Part shown: positions 13,201-27,760 of the stretch, piece after piece | How positions within the stretch are numbered: position 1 is the stretch's first letter | How the letters are laid out: each line of letters begins with the position of its first letter | Assembly (NCBI GenBank): GCA_023078555.1 | Contig: CM041197.1 | Location: forward strand, 12,111,373 to 12,175,372 | Reading direction: 5' to 3' | DNA length: 64,000 nt | Source of the DNA: Ulva prolifera | Lineage: Eukaryota; Chlorophyta; Ulvophyceae; Ulvales; Ulvaceae | Translations under genes and position numbers: made by a program | Notes under the pieces: generated by a model | Database searches by the model: none | What the model was told of the DNA's origin: nothing | Seen by the model: only the letters and a program-made list of their open reading frames with translations

Positions 13201-16200
13201 CCCGAGCACCATACATAAGTCCCGAGCATTGTACGTAAGTCCCGAGCAGTGTACGTAAGTACCGAGCACCATACATAAGTCCCGAGCATTGTACGTAAGT
13301 CCCGAGCACCATACGTAAGTCCCGAGCAGTGTACGTAAGTCCCGAGCAGTGTACGTAAGTCCCGAGCACCATACATAAGTCCCGATCAGTGTACGTAAGT
13401 CCCGAGCAGTGTACATAAGTCCCGAGCACCATACATAAGTCCCTAGCATTGTACGTAAGTCCCGAGCAGTGTGCGTAAGTCCCGAGCAGTGTACATAAGT
13501 CCCGAGCACCATACATAAGTCCCTAGCATTGTACGTAAGTCCCGAGCAGTGTGCGTAAGTCCCGAGCAGTGTACGTAAGTCCCGAGCACCATACATAAGT
13601 CCCTAGCAGTGTACGTAAGTCCCGAGCAGTGTACGTAAGTCCCGAGCAGTGTACGTAAGTCCCGAGCACCATACATAAGTCCCGAGCAGTGTACGTAAGT
13701 CCCGAGCACCATACAAAAGTCCCGAGCATTGTACGTAAGTCCCGAGCAGTGTACGTAAGTACCGAGCACCATACATAAGTCCCGAGCATTGTACGTAAGT
13801 CGCGAGCACCATACGTAAGTCCCGAGCAGTGTACGTAAGTCCCGAGCAGTGTACGTAAGTCCCGAGCACCATACATAAGTCCCGAGCAGTGTACGTAAGT
13901 CCCGAGCAGTGTACATAAGTCCCGAGCACCATACATAAGTCCCTAGCATTGTACGTAAGTCCCGAGCAGTGTGCGTAAGTCCCGAGCAGTGTACGTAAGT
14001 CCCGAGCACCATACATAAGTCCCCAGCAGTGTACGTAAGTCCCGAGCACCATACATAAGTCCCGAGCAGTGTACGTAAGTCCCGAGCACCATACAAAAGT
14101 CCCGAGCATTGTACGTAAGTCCCGAGCAGTGTACGTAAGTCCCGAGCAGTGTACGTAAGTCCCGAGCACCATACATAAGTCCCGAGCAGTGTACGTAAGT
14201 CCCGAGCACCATACATAAGTCCCTAGCAGTGTACGTAAGTCCCGAGCACCATACATAAGTCCCGAGCAGTGTACGTAAGTCCCGAGCACCATACATAAGT
14301 CCCGAGCAGTGTACGTAAGTCCCGAGCACCATACATAAGTCCCGAGCATTGTACGTAAGTCCCGAGCACCATACGTAAGTCCCGAGCAGTGTACGTAAGT
14401 CCCGAGCACCATACGTAAGTCCCGAGCAGTGTACGTAAGTCCCGAGCAGTGTACGTAAGTCCCGAGCACCATACATAAGTCCCGATCAGTGTACGTAAGT
14501 CCCGATCAGTGTACGTAAGTCCCGAGCAGTGTACGTAAGTCCCGAGCACCATACATAAGTCCCGAGCATTGTACGTAAGTCCCGAGCAGTGTACGTAAGT
14601 ACCGAGCACCATACATAAGTCCCGAGCATTGTACGTAAGTCCCGAGCACCATACGTAAGTCCCGAGCAGTGTACGTAAGTCCCGAGCAGTGTACGTAAGT
14701 CCCGAGCACCATACATAAGTCCCGATCAGTGTACGTAAGTCCCGAGCAGTGTACATAAGTCCCGAGCACCATACATAAGTCCCTAGCATTGTACGTAAGT
14801 CCCGAGCAGTGTACGTAAGTCCCGAGCAGTGTACGTAAGTCCCGAGCACCATACATAAGTCCCGAGCAGTGTACGTAAGTCCCGAGCACCATACAAAAGT
14901 CCCGAGCATTGTACGTAAGTCCCGAGCAGTGTACGTAAGTACCGAGCACCATACATAAGTCCCGAGCATTGTACGTAAGTCCCGAGCACCATACGTAAGT
15001 CCCGAGCAGTGTACGGAAGTCCCGAGCAGTGTACGTAAGTCCCGAGCACCATACATAAGTCCCGATCAGTGTACGTAAGTCCCGAGCAGTGTACATAAGT
15101 CCCGAGCACCATACATAAGTCCCTAGCATTGTACGTAAGTCCCGAGCAGTGTGCGTAAGTCCCGAGCAGTGTACGTAAGTCCCGAGCACCATACATAAGT
15201 CCCTAGCAGTGTACGTAAGTCCCGAGCACCATACATAAGTCCCGAGCAGTGTACGTAAGTCCCGAGCACCATACAAAAGTCCCGAGCATTGTACGTAAGT
15301 CCCGAGCAGTGTACGTAAGTCCCGAGCAGTGTACGTAAGTCCCGAGCACCATACATAAGTCCCGAGCACCATACATAAGTCCCGAGCAGTGTACGTAAGT
15401 CCCGAGCACCATACAAAAGTCCCGAGCATTGTACGTAAGTCCCGAGCAGTGTACGTAAGTACCGAGCACCATACATAAGTCCCGAGCATTGTACGTAAGT
15501 CCCGAGCACCATACGTAAGTCCCGAGCAGTGTACGTAAGTCCCGAGCAGTGTACGTAAGTCCCGAGCACCATACATAAGTCCCGATCAGTGTACGTAAGT
15601 CCCGAGCAGTGTACGTAAGTCCCGAGCACCATACATAAGTCCCTAGCAGTGTACGTAAGTCCCGAGCACCATACATAAGTCCCGATCAGTGTACGTAAGT
15701 CCCGAGCAGTGTACATAAGTCCCGAGCACCATACATAAGTCCCTAGCATTGTACGTAAGTCCCGAGCAGTGTACGTAAGTCCCGAGCAGTGTACGTAAGT
15801 CCCGAGCACCATACATAAGTCCCGAGCAGTGTACGTAAGTCCCGAGCACCATACATAAGTCCCTAGCAGTGTACGTAAGTCCCGAGCACCATACATAAGT
15901 CCCGAGCAGTGTACGTAAGTCCCGAGCACCATACATAAGTCCCGAGCATTGTACGTAAGTCCCGAGCAGTGTACGTAAGTCCCGAGCAGTGTACGTAAGT
16001 CCCGAGAAGTGTACGTAAGTCCCGAGCACCATACATAAGTCCCTAGCAGTGTACATAAGTCCCGAGCAGTGTACGTAAGTCCCGAGCACCATACATAAGT
16101 CCCGAGCAGTGTACGTAAGTCCCGAGCAGTGTACGTAAGTCCCGAGCACCATACATAAGTCACGAGAATCGTACGTAAGTCCCGAGCAGTGTGCGTAAGT

Positions 16201-18140
16201 CCCGAGCAGTGTACGTAAGTCCCGAGCACCATACATAAGTCCCTAGCAGTGTACGTAAGTCCCGAGCACCATACATAAGTCCCGAGCAGTGTACGTAAGT
16301 CCCGAGCACCATACAAAAGTCCCGAGCATTGTACGTAAGTCCCGAGCAGTGTACGTAAGTCCCGAGCAGTGTACGTAAGTCCCGAGCACCATACATAAGT
16401 CCCGAGCAGTGTACGTAAGTCCCGAGCACCATACATAAGTCCCGAGCAGTGTACGTAAGTCCCGAGCAGTGTACATAAGTCTTGAGCACCATACATAAGT
16501 CCCGAGCAGTGTACGTAAGTCCCGAGCACCATACAAAAGTCCCGAGCATTGTACGTAAGTCCCGAGCAGTGTACGTAAGTACCGAGCACCATACATAAGT
16601 CCCGAGCATTGTACGTAAGTCCCGAGCACCATACGTAAGTCCCGAGCAGTGTACGGAAGTCCCGAGCAGTGTACGTAAGTCCCGAGCACCATACATAAGT
16701 CCCGATCAGTGTACGTAAGTCCCGAGCAGTGTACATAAGTCCCGAGCACCATACATAAGTCCCTAGCATTGTACGTAAGTCCCGAGCAGTGTGCGTAAGT
16801 CCCGAGCAGTGTACGTAAGTCCCGAGCACCATACATAAGTCCCTAGCAGTGTACGTAAGTCCCGAGCACCATACATAAGTCCCGAGCAGTGTACGTAAGT
16901 CCCGAGCACCATACAAAAGTCCCGAGCATTGTACGTAAGTCCCGAGCAGTGTACGTAAGTCCCGAGCAGTGTACGTAAGTCCCGAGCACCATACATAAGT
17001 CCCGAGCACCATACATAAGTCCCGAGCACCATACATAAGTCCCTAGCAGTGTACATAAGTCCCGAGCAGTGTACGTAAGTCCCGAGCACCATACATAAGT
17101 CCCGAGCAGTGTACGTAAGTCCCGAGCACCATACATAAGTCCCGAGCATCGTACGTAAGTCCCGAGCAGTGTACGTAAGTCCCGAGCACCATACATAAGT
17201 CCCGAGCAGTGTACGTAAGTCCCGAGCAGTGTACATAAGTCTTGAGCACCATACATAAGTCCCGAGCAGTGTACGTAAGTCCCGAGCACCATAAATAAGT
17301 CCCGAGCAGTGTACGTAAGTCCCGAGCAGTGTACATAAGTCCCGAGCACCATACATAAGTCCCTAGCATTGTACGTAAGTCCCGAGCAGTGTGCGTAAGT
17401 CCCGAGCAGTGTACGTAAGTCCCGAGCACCATACATAAGTCCCTAGCAGTGTACGTAAGTCCCGAGCACCATACATAAGTCCCGAGCAGTGTACGTAAGT
17501 CCCGAGCACCATACAAAAGTCCCGAGCATTGTACGTAAGTCCCGAGCAGTGTACGTAAGTCCCGAGCAGTGTACGTAAGTCCCGAGCACCATACATAAGT
17601 CCCGAGCAGTGTACGTAAGTCCCGAGCACCATACATAAGTCCCTAGCAGTGTACGTAAGTCCCGAGCACCATACATAAGTCCCGAGCAGTGTACGTAAGT
17701 CCCGAGCAGTGTACGTAAGTCCCGAGCAGTGTACGTAAGTCCCGAGCACCATACATAAGTCCCGAGCACCATACATAAGTCCCTAGCAGTGTACGTAAGT
17801 CCCGAGCAGTGTACATAAGTCCCGAGCAGTGTACGTAAGTCCCGAGCAGTGTACATAAGTCTTGAGCACCATACATAAGTCCCGAGCAGTGTACGTAAGT
17901 CCCGAGCACCATACATAAGTCCCGAGCAGTGTACGTAAGTCCCGAGCAGTGTACATAAGTCCCGAGCAGTGTACGTAAGTCCCGAGCACCATACATAAGT
18001 CCCTAGCATTGTACGTAAGTCCCGAGCACCATACATAAGTCCCGAGCAGTGTACGTAAGTCCCGAGCAGTGTACGTAAGTCCCGAGCACCATACATAAGT
18101 CCCGAGCAGTGTACGCAAGTCCCGAGCAGTGTACGTAAGT

Positions 18141-21100
18141 CCCGAGCAGTGTACGTAAGTCCCGAGCACCATACATAGGTCCCGAGCAGTGTACGTAAGT
18201 CCCGAGCACGATACAAAAGTCCCGAGCATTGTACGTAAGTCCCGAGCAGTGTACGTAAGTCCCGAGCAGTGTACGTAAGTCCCGAGCACCATACATAAGT
18301 CCCGAGCAGTGTACGTAAGTCCCGAGCACCATACATAAGTCCCTAGCAGTGTACGTAAGTCCCGAGCACCATAGATAAGTCCCGAGCAGTGTACGTAAGT
18401 CCCGAGCACCATACATAAGTCCCGAGCAGTGTACGTAAGTCCCGGGCAGTGTACGTAAGTCCCGAGCACCATACATAAGTCCCGAGCAGTGTACGTAAGT
18501 CCCGAGCACCATACATAAGTCCCGAGCAGTGTACGTAAGTCCCGAGCAGTGTACGTAAGTCCCGAGCACCATACATAAGTCCCGAGCAGTGTACGTAAGT
18601 CCCGAGCAGTGTACATAAGTCCCGAGCACCATACATAAGTCCCTAGCATTGTTCGTAAGTCCAGAGCAGTGTACATAAGTCCCGAGCAGTGTACGTAAGT
18701 CCCGAGCACCATACATAAGTCCCGAGCAGTGTACGTAAGTCCCGAGCACCATACATAAGTCCCTAGCAGTGTACGTAAGTCCCGAGCAGTGTACGTAAGT
18801 ACCGAGCACCATACATAAGTCCCGAGCATTGTACGTAAGTCCCGAGCACCATACGTAAGTCCCGAGCAGTGTACGTAAGTCCCGAGCAGTGTACGTAAGT
18901 CCCGAGCACCATACATAGGTCCCGAGCAGTGTACGTAAGTCCCGAGCACGATACAAAAGTCCCGAGCATTGTACGTAAGTCCCGAGCAGTGTACGTAAGT
19001 CCCGAGCAGTGTACGTAAGTCCCGAGCACCATACATAAGTCCCGAGCAGTGTACGTAAGTCCCGAGCACCATACATAAGTCCCTAGCAGTGTATGTAAGT
19101 CCCGAGCACCATAGATAAGTCCCGAGCAGTGTACGTAAGTCCCGAGCACCATACATAAGTCCCGAGCAGTGTACGTAAGTCCCGGGCAGTGTACGTAAGT
19201 CCCGAGCACCATACATAAGTCCCGAGCAGTGTACGTAAGTCCCGAGCACCATACATAAGTCCCGAGCAGTGTACGTAAGTCCCGAGCAGTGTACGTAAGT
19301 CCCGAGCACCATACATAAGTCCCGAGCAGTGTACGTAAGTCCCGAGCAGTGTACATAAGTCCCGAGCACCATACATAAGTCCCTAGCATTGTTCGTAAGT
19401 CCAGAGCAGTGTACATAAGTCCCGAGCAGTGTACGTAAGTCCCGAGCACCATACATAAGTCCCGAGCAGTGTACGTAAGTCCCGAGCACCATACATAAGT
19501 CCCTAGCAGTGTACGTAAGTCCCGAGCAGTGTACGTAAGTCCCGAGCACCATACATAAGTCCCTAGCATTGTACGTAAGTCCCGAGCACCATACATAAGT
19601 CCCGAGCAGTGTACGTAAGTCCCGAGCAGTGTACGTAAGTCCCGAGCACCATACAAAAGTCCCGAGCAGTGTACGCAAGTCCCGAGCAGTGTACGTAAGT
19701 CCCGAGCAGTGTACGTAAGTCCCGAGCACCATACATAGGTCCCGAGCAGTGTACGTAAGTCCCGAGCACGATACAAAAGTCCCGAGCATTGTACGTAAGT
19801 CCCGAGCAGTGTACGTAAGTCCCGAGCAGTGTACGTAAGTCCCGAGCACCATACATAAGTCCCGAGCAGTGTACGTAAGTCCCGAGCACCATACATAAGT
19901 CCCTAGCAGTGTACGTAAGTCCCGAGCACCATAGATAAGTCCCGAGCAGTGTACGTAAGTCCCGAGCACCATACATAAGTCCCGAGCAGTGTACGTAAGT
20001 CCCGGGCAGTGTACGTAAGTCCCGAGCACCATACATAAGTCCCGAGCAGTGTACGTAAGTCCCGAGCACCATACATAAGTCCCGAGCAGTGTACGTAAGT
20101 CCCGAGCAGTGTACGTAAGTCCCGAGCACCATACATAAGTCCCGAGCAGTGTACGTAAGTCCCGAGCAGTGTACATAAGTCCCGAGCACCATACATAAGT
20201 CCCTAGCATTGTTCGTAAGTCCAGAGCAGTGTACATAAGTCCCGAGCAGTGTACGTAAGTCCCGAGCACCATACATAAGTCCCGAGCAGTGTACGTAAGT
20301 CCCGAGCACCATACAAAAGTCCCGAGCATTGTACGTAAGTCCCGAGCAGTGTACGTAAGTCCCGAGCAGTGTACGTAAGTCCCGAGCACCATACATAAGT
20401 CCCGAGCAGTGTACGTAAGTCCCGAGCACCATACATAAGTCCCGAGCAGTGTACGTAAGTCCCGAGCAGTGTACATAAGTCTTGAGCACCATACATAAGT
20501 CCCGAGCAGTGTACGTAAGTCCCGAGCACCATACATAAGTCCCGAGCAGTGTACGTAAGTCCCAAGCAGTGTACATAAGTCCCGAGCACCATACATAAGT
20601 CCCGAGCATTGTACGTAAGTCCCGAGCAGTGTACGTAAGTCCCGAGCAGTGTACGTAAGTCCCGAGAAGTGTACGTAAGTCCCGAGCACCATACATAAGT
20701 CCCTAGCAGTGTACATAAGTCCCGAGCAGTGTACGTAAGTCCCGAGCAGTGTACGTAAGTCCCGAGCACCATACAAAAGTCCCGAGCAGTGTACGCAAGT
20801 CCCGAGCAGTGTACGTAAGTCCCGAGCAGTGTACGTAAGTCCCGAGCACCATACATAGGTCCCGAGCAGTGTACGTAAGTCCCGAGCACGATACAAAAGT
20901 CCCGAGCATTGTACGTAAGTCCCGAGCAGTGTACGTAAGTCCCGAGCAGTGTACGTAAGTCCCGAGCACCATACATAAGTCCCGAGCAGTGTACGTAAGT
21001 CCCGAGCACCATACATAAGTCCCTAGCAGTGTACGTAAGTCCCGAGCACCATAGATAAGTCCCGAGCAGTGTACGTAAGTCCCGAGCACCATACATAAGT

Positions 21101-21260
21101 CCCGAGCAGTGTACGTAAGTCCCGGGCAGTGTACGTAAGTCCCGAGCACCATACATAAGTCCCGAGCAGTGTACGTAAGTCCCGAGCACCATACATAAGT
21201 CCCGAGCAGTGTACGTAAGTCCCGAGCAGTGTACGTAAGTCCCGAGCACCATACATAAGT
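18141..21260. repeat. higher-order repeat in the satellite, four marked copies
   Basis: Rare variant units recur together in a fixed order. The atacataggt unit is at about 18,161, 18,901, 19,721 and 20,841. The cacgatacaaaagt unit is at 18,201, 18,941, 19,761 and 20,881. The cccgggcagt unit is at 18,441, 19,181, 20,001 and 21,121. Spacings are 740, 820 and 1,120 bp (37, 41 and 56 units), so a core of roughly 500 bp was duplicated with different flanking unit numbers. This fits in-register unequal exchange. Confidence 0.85.
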
Positions 21261-24200
21261 CCCGATCAGTGTACGTAAGTCCCGAGCAGTGTACATAAGT
21301 CCCGAGCACCATACATAAGTCCCTAGCATTGTACGTAAGTCCCGAGCAGTGTGCGTAAGTCCCGAGCAGTGTACGTAAGTCCCGAGCACCATACATAAGT
21401 CCCTAGCAGTGTACGTAAGTCCCGAGCACCATACATAAGTCCCGAGCAGTGTACGTAAGTCCCGAGCACCATACAAAAGTCCCGAGCATTGTACGTAAGT
21501 CCCGAGCAGTGTACGTAAGTCCCGAGCAGTGTACGTAAGTCCCGAGCACCATACATAAGTCCCGAGCACCATACATAAGTCCCGAGCACCATACATAAGT
21601 CCCTAGCAGTGTACATAAGTCCCGAGCAGTGTACGTAAGTCCCGAGCACCATACATAAGTCCCGAGCAGTGTACGTAAGTCCCGAGCACCATACATAAGT
21701 CACGAGCATCGTACGTAAGTCCCGAGCAGTGTACGTAAGTCCCGAGCACCATACATAAGTCCCGAGCAGTGTACGTAAGTCCCGAGCAGTGTACATAAGT
21801 CTTGAGCACCATACATAAGTCCCTAGCAGTGTACGTAAGTCCCGAGCACCATACATAAGTCCCGAGCAGTGTACGTAAGTCCCGAGCACCATACAAAAGT
21901 CCCGAGCACCATACATAAGTCCCTAGCAGTGTACGTAAGTCCCGAGCATTGTACGTAAGTCCCGAGAAGTGTACGTAAGTCCCGAGCACCATACATAAGT
22001 CCCTAGCAGTGTACATAAGTCCCGAGCAGTGTACGTAAGTCCCGAGCACCATACATAAGTCCCGAGCAGTGTACGTAAGTACCGAGCACCATACATAAGT
22101 CCCGAGCATTGTACGTAAGTCCCGAGCACCATACGTAAGTCCCGAGCAGTGTACGTAAGTCCCGAGCAGTGTACGTAAGTCCCGAGCACCATACATAAGT
22201 CCCGAGCAGTGTACGTAAGTCCCGAGCAGTGTACATAAGTCCCGAGCACCATACATAAGTCCCTAGCATTGTACGTAAGTCCCGAGCAGTGTACGTAAGT
22301 CCCGAGCAGTGTACGTAAGTCCCGAGCACCATACATAAGTCCCTAGCAGTGTACGTAAGTCCCGAGCACCATATATAAGTCCCGAGCAGTGTACGTAAGT
22401 CCCGAGCACCATACAAAAGTCCCGAGCATTGTACGTAAGTCCCGAGCAGTGTACGTAAGTCCCGAGCAGTGTACGTAAGTCCCGAGAAGTGTACGTAAGT
22501 CCCGAGCACCATACATAAGTCCCGATCAGTGTACGTAAGTCCCGAGCAGTGTACGTAAGTCCCGAGCACCATACATAAGTCCCTAGCAGTGTACGTAAGT
22601 CCCGAGCACCATACATAAGTCCCGAGCAGTGTACGTAAGTCCCGAGCACCATACATAAGTCGCTAGCAGTGTACGTAAGTCCCGAGCAGTGTACATAAGT
22701 CCCGAGCACCATACATAAGTCCCTAGCATTGTACGTAAGTCCCGAGCAGTGTACATAAGTCCCGAGCAGTGTACGTAAGTCCCTAGCATTGTACGTAAGT
22801 CCCGAGCAGTGTGCGTAAGTCCCGAGCAGTGTACGTAAGTCCCGAGCACCATACATAAGTCCCGAGCAGTGTACGTAAGTCCCGAGCACCATACAAAAGT
22901 CCCGAGCAGTGTACGGAAGTCCCGAGCAGTGTACGTAAGTCCCGAGCTGTGTACGTAAGTCCCGAGCACCATACATAAGTACCGAGCAGTGTACGTAAGT
23001 CCCGAGCAGTGTACATAAGTCCCGAGCACCATACATAAGTCCCTAGCATTGTACGTAAGTCCCGAGCAGTGTACGTAAGTCCCGAGCAGTGTACGTAGGT
23101 CCCGAGCACCATACATAAGTCCCGAGCAGTGTACGTAAGTCCCGAGCAGTGTACATAAGTCCCGAGCAGTGTACGTAAGTCCCGAGCAGTGTACGTAAGT
23201 CCCGAGCAGTGTACGTAAGTCCCGAGCAGTGTACATAAGTCCCGAGCACCATACATAAGTCCCTAGCAGTGTACGTAAGTCCCGAGCAGTGTACGTAAGT
23301 CCCGAGCAGTGTACGTAAGTCCCGAGCACCATACATAAGTACCGAGCAGTGTACGTAAGTCCCGAGCAGTGTACATAAGTCCCGAGCACCATACATAAGT
23401 CCCTAGCATTGTACGTAAGTCCCGAGCAGTGTACATAAGTCCCGAGCAGTGTACGTAAATCCCTAGCATTGTACGTAAGTCCCGAGCAGTGTGCGTAAGT
23501 CCCGAGCAGTGTACGTAAGTCCCGAGCACCATACATAAGTCCCTAGCAGTGTACGTAAGTCCCGAGCACCATACATAAGTCCCTAGCAGTGTACGTAAGT
23601 CCCGAGCACCATACATAAGTCCCGAGCAGTGTACGTAAGTCCCGAGCACCATACATAAGTCGCTAGCAGTGTACGTAAGTCCCGAGCAGTGTACATAAGT
23701 CCCGAGCAGTGTACGTAAATCCCTAGCATTGTACGTAAGTCCCGAGCAGTGTGCGTAAGTCCCGAGCAGTGTACGTAAGTCCCGAGCACCATACATAAGT
23801 CCCTAGCAGTGTACGTAAGTCCCGAGCACCATACATAAGTCCCGAGCAGTGTACATAAGTCCCGAGCAGTGTACGTAAGTCCCGAGCAGTGTACATAAGT
23901 CTTGAGCACCATACATAAGTCCCTAGCATTGTACGTAAGTCCCGAGCAGTGTACATAAGTCCCGAGCAGTGTACGTAAGTCCCTAGCATTGTACGTAAGT
24001 CCCGAGCAGTGTGCGTAAGTCCCGAGCACCATACATAAGTACCGAGCAGTGTACGTAAGTCCCGAGCAGTGTACATAAGTCCCGAGCACCATACATAAGT
24101 CCCTAGCATTGTACGTAAGTCCCGAGCAGTGTACATAAGTCCCTAGCATTGTACATAAGTCCCTAGCATTGTACGTAAGTCCCGAGCAGTGTACATAAGT

Positions 24201-27200
24201 CCCGAGCAGTGTACGTAAGTCCCGAGCAGTGTACGTAAGTCCCGAGCACCATACATAAGTCCCGATCAGTGTACGTAAGTCCCGAGCAGTGTACATAAGT
24301 CCCGAGCACCATACATAAGTCCCTAGCATTGTACGTAAGTCCCGAGCAGTGTACGTAAGTCCCGAGCAGTGTACGTAGGTCCCGAGCACCATACATAAGT
24401 CCCTAGCAGTGTACGTAAGTCCCGAGCAGTGTACATAAGTCCCGAGCAGTGTACGTAAGTCCCGAGCAGTGTACGTAAGTCCCGAGCAGTGTACGTAAGT
24501 CCCGAGCAGTGTACATAAGTCCCGAGCACCATACATAAGTCCCTAGCATTGTACGTAAGTCCCGAGCAGTGTACGTAAGTCCCGAGCAGTGTACGTAAGT
24601 CCCGAGCACCATACATAAGTACCGAGCAGTGTACGTAAGTCCCGAGCAGTGTACATAAGTCCCGAGCACCATACATAAGTCCCTAGCATTGTACGTAAGT
24701 CCCGAGCAGTGTACATAAGTCCCGAGCAGTGTACGTAAATCCCTAGCATTGTACGTAAGTCCCGAGCAGTGTGCGTAAGTCCCGAGCAGTGTACGTAAGT
24801 CCCGAGCACCATACATAAGTCCCTAGCAGTGTACGTAAGTCCCGAGCACCATACATAAGTCCCGAGCAGTGTACATAAGTCCCGAGCAGTGTACGTAAGT
24901 CCCGAGCAGTGTACATAAGTCTTGAGCACCATACATAAGTCCCTAGCATTGTACGTAAGTCCCGAGCAGTGTACATAAGTCCCGAGCAGTGTACGTAAGT
25001 CCCTAGCATTGTACGTAAGTCCCGAGCAGTGTGCGTAAGTCCCGAGCAGTGTACGTAAGTCCCGAGCACCATACATAAGTCCCTAGCAGTGTACGTAAGT
25101 CCCGAGCACCATACATAAGTCCCGAGCAGTGTACATAAGTCCCTAGCAGTGTACGTAAGTCCCGAGCACCATACATAAGTCCCGAGCAGTGTACATAAGT
25201 CCCGAGCACCATACATAAGTCCCTAGCATTGTACGTAAGTCCCGAGCAGTGTACATAAGTCCCGAGCAGTGTACGTAAGTCCCTAGCATTGTACGTAAGT
25301 CCCGAGCAGTGTGCGTAAGTCCCGAGCAGTGTACGTAAGTCCCGAGCACCATACATAAGTCCCTAGCAGTGTACGTAAGTCCCGAGCACCATACATAAGT
25401 CCCTAGCAGTGTACGTAAGTCCCGAGCACCATACATAAGTCCCGAGCAGTGTACGTAAGTCCCGAGCAGTGTACATAAGTCTTGAGCACCATACATAAGT
25501 CCCGAGCAGTGTACGTAAGTCCCGAGCACCATACATAAGTCCCGAGCAGTGTACGTAAGTCCCGAGCAGTGTACATAAGTCCCGAGCAGTGTACGTAAGT
25601 CCCGAGCACCATACATAAGTCCCTAGCATTGTACGTAAGTCCCGAGCACCATACATAAGTCGCTAGCAGTGTACGTAAGTCCCGAGCAGTGTACGTAAGT
25701 CCCGAGCAGTGTACGTAAGTCCCGAGCACCATACATAAGTACCGAGCAGTGTACGTAAGTCCCGAGCACCATACATAAGTCCCGAGCAGTGTACGTAAGT
25801 CCCGAGCAGTGTACATAAGTCCCGAGCACCATACAAAAGTCCCGAGCAGTGTACGGAAGTCCCGAGCAGTGTACGTAAGTCCCGAGCAGTGTACGTAAGT
25901 CCCTAGCATTGTACGTAAGTACCGAGCAGTGTACGTAAGTCCCGAGCAGTGTACATAAGTCCCGAGCACCATACATAAGTCCCTAGCATTGTACGTAAGT
26001 CCCGAGCAGTGTACGTAAGTCCCGAGCAGTGTACATAAGTCCCGAGCACCATACATAAGTCCCTAGCATTGTACATAAGTCCCGAGCAGTGTACGTAAGT
26101 CCCTAGCATTGTACGTAAGTCCCGAGCAGTGTGCGTAAGTCCCGAGCAGTGTACGTAAGTCCCGAGCACCATACATAAGTCCCTAGCAGTGTACGTAAGT
26201 CCCGAGCAGTGTACGTAAGTCCCGAGCAGTGTACATAAGTCCCGAGCACCATACATAAGTCCCTAGCATTGTACGTAAGTCCCGAGCAGTGTACATAAGT
26301 CCCGAGCAGTGTACGTAAATCCCTAGCATTGTACGTAAGTCCCGAGCAGTGTGCGTAAGTCCCGAGCAGTGTACGTAAGTCCCGAGCACCATACATAAGT
26401 CCCTAGCAGTGTACGTAAGTCCCGAGCACCATACATAAGTCCCTAGCAGTGTACGTAAGTCCCGAGCACCATACATAAGTCCCGAGCAGTGTACGTAAGT
26501 CCCGAGCACCATACATAAGTCGCTAGCAGTGTACGTAAGTCCCGAGCAGTGTACATAAGTCCCGAGCACCATACATAAGTCCCTAGCATTGTACGTAAGT
26601 CCCGAGCAGTGTACATAAGTCCCGAGCAGTGTACGTAAGTCCCTAGCATTGTACGTAAGTCCCGAGCAGTGTGCGTAAGTCCCGAGCAGTGTACGTAAGT
26701 CCCGAGCACCATACATAAGTCCCGAGCAGTGTACGTAAGTCCCGAGCACCATACAAAAGTCCCGAGCAGTGTACGGAAGTCCCGAGCAGTGTACGTAAGT
26801 CCCGAGCTGTGTACGTAAGTCCCGAGCACCATACATAAGTACCGAGCAGTGTACGTAAGTCCCGAGCAGTGTACATAAGTCCCGAGCACCATACATAAGT
26901 CCCTAGCATTGTACGTAAGTCCCGAGCAGTGTACGTAAGTCCCGAGCAGTGTACGTAAGTCCCGAGCACCATACATAAGTCCCGAGCAGTGTACGTAAGT
27001 CCCGAGCACCATACATAAGTCGCTAGCAGTGTACGTAAGTCCCGAGCAGTGTACATAAGTCCCGAGCAGTGTACGTAAGTCCCGAGCAGTGTACGTAAGT
27101 CCCGAGCAGTGTACGTAAGTCCCGAGCACCATACAAAAGTCCCGAGCAGTGTACGGAAGTCCCGAGCAGTGTACGTAAGTCCCGAGCTGTGTACGTAAGT

Positions 27201-27760
27201 CCCGAGCACCATACATAAGTACCGAGCAGTGTACGTAAGTCCCGAGCAGTGTACATAAGTCCCGAGCACCATACATAAGTCCCTAGCATTGTACGTAAGT
27301 CCCGAGCAGTGTACGTAAGTCCCGAGCAGTGTACGTAGGTCCCGAGCACCATACATAAGTCCCTAGCAGTGTACGTAAGTCCCGAGCAGTGTACATAAGT
27401 CCCGAGCAGTGTACGTAAGTCCCGAGCAGTGTACGTAAGTCCCGAGCAGTGTACATAAGTCCCGAGCACCATACATAAGTCCCTAGCATTGTACGTAAGT
27501 CCCGAGCAGTGTACGTAAGTCCCGAGCAGTGTACGTAAGTCCCGAGCACCATACATAAGTACCGAGCAGTGTACGTAAGTCCCGAGCAGTGTACATAAGT
27601 CCCGAGCACCATACATAAGTCCCTAGCATTGTACGTAAGTCCCGAGCAGTGTACGTAAGTCCCGAGCAGTGTACGTAGGTCCCGAGCACCATACATAAGT
27701 CCCTAGCAGTGTACGTAAGTCCCGAGCAGTGTACATAAGTCCCGAGCAGTGTACGTAAGT

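Noticed and set aside
17783..21016. Minus-strand open frame of 1,077 codons, and many others of 70-900 codons in both satellite blocks
   Set aside because: The 20-bp unit has no stop in any minus-strand frame, so open frames are automatic and end only at ccctagc variants. The translation is a 20-residue period in all three frames, with no independent coding signal.
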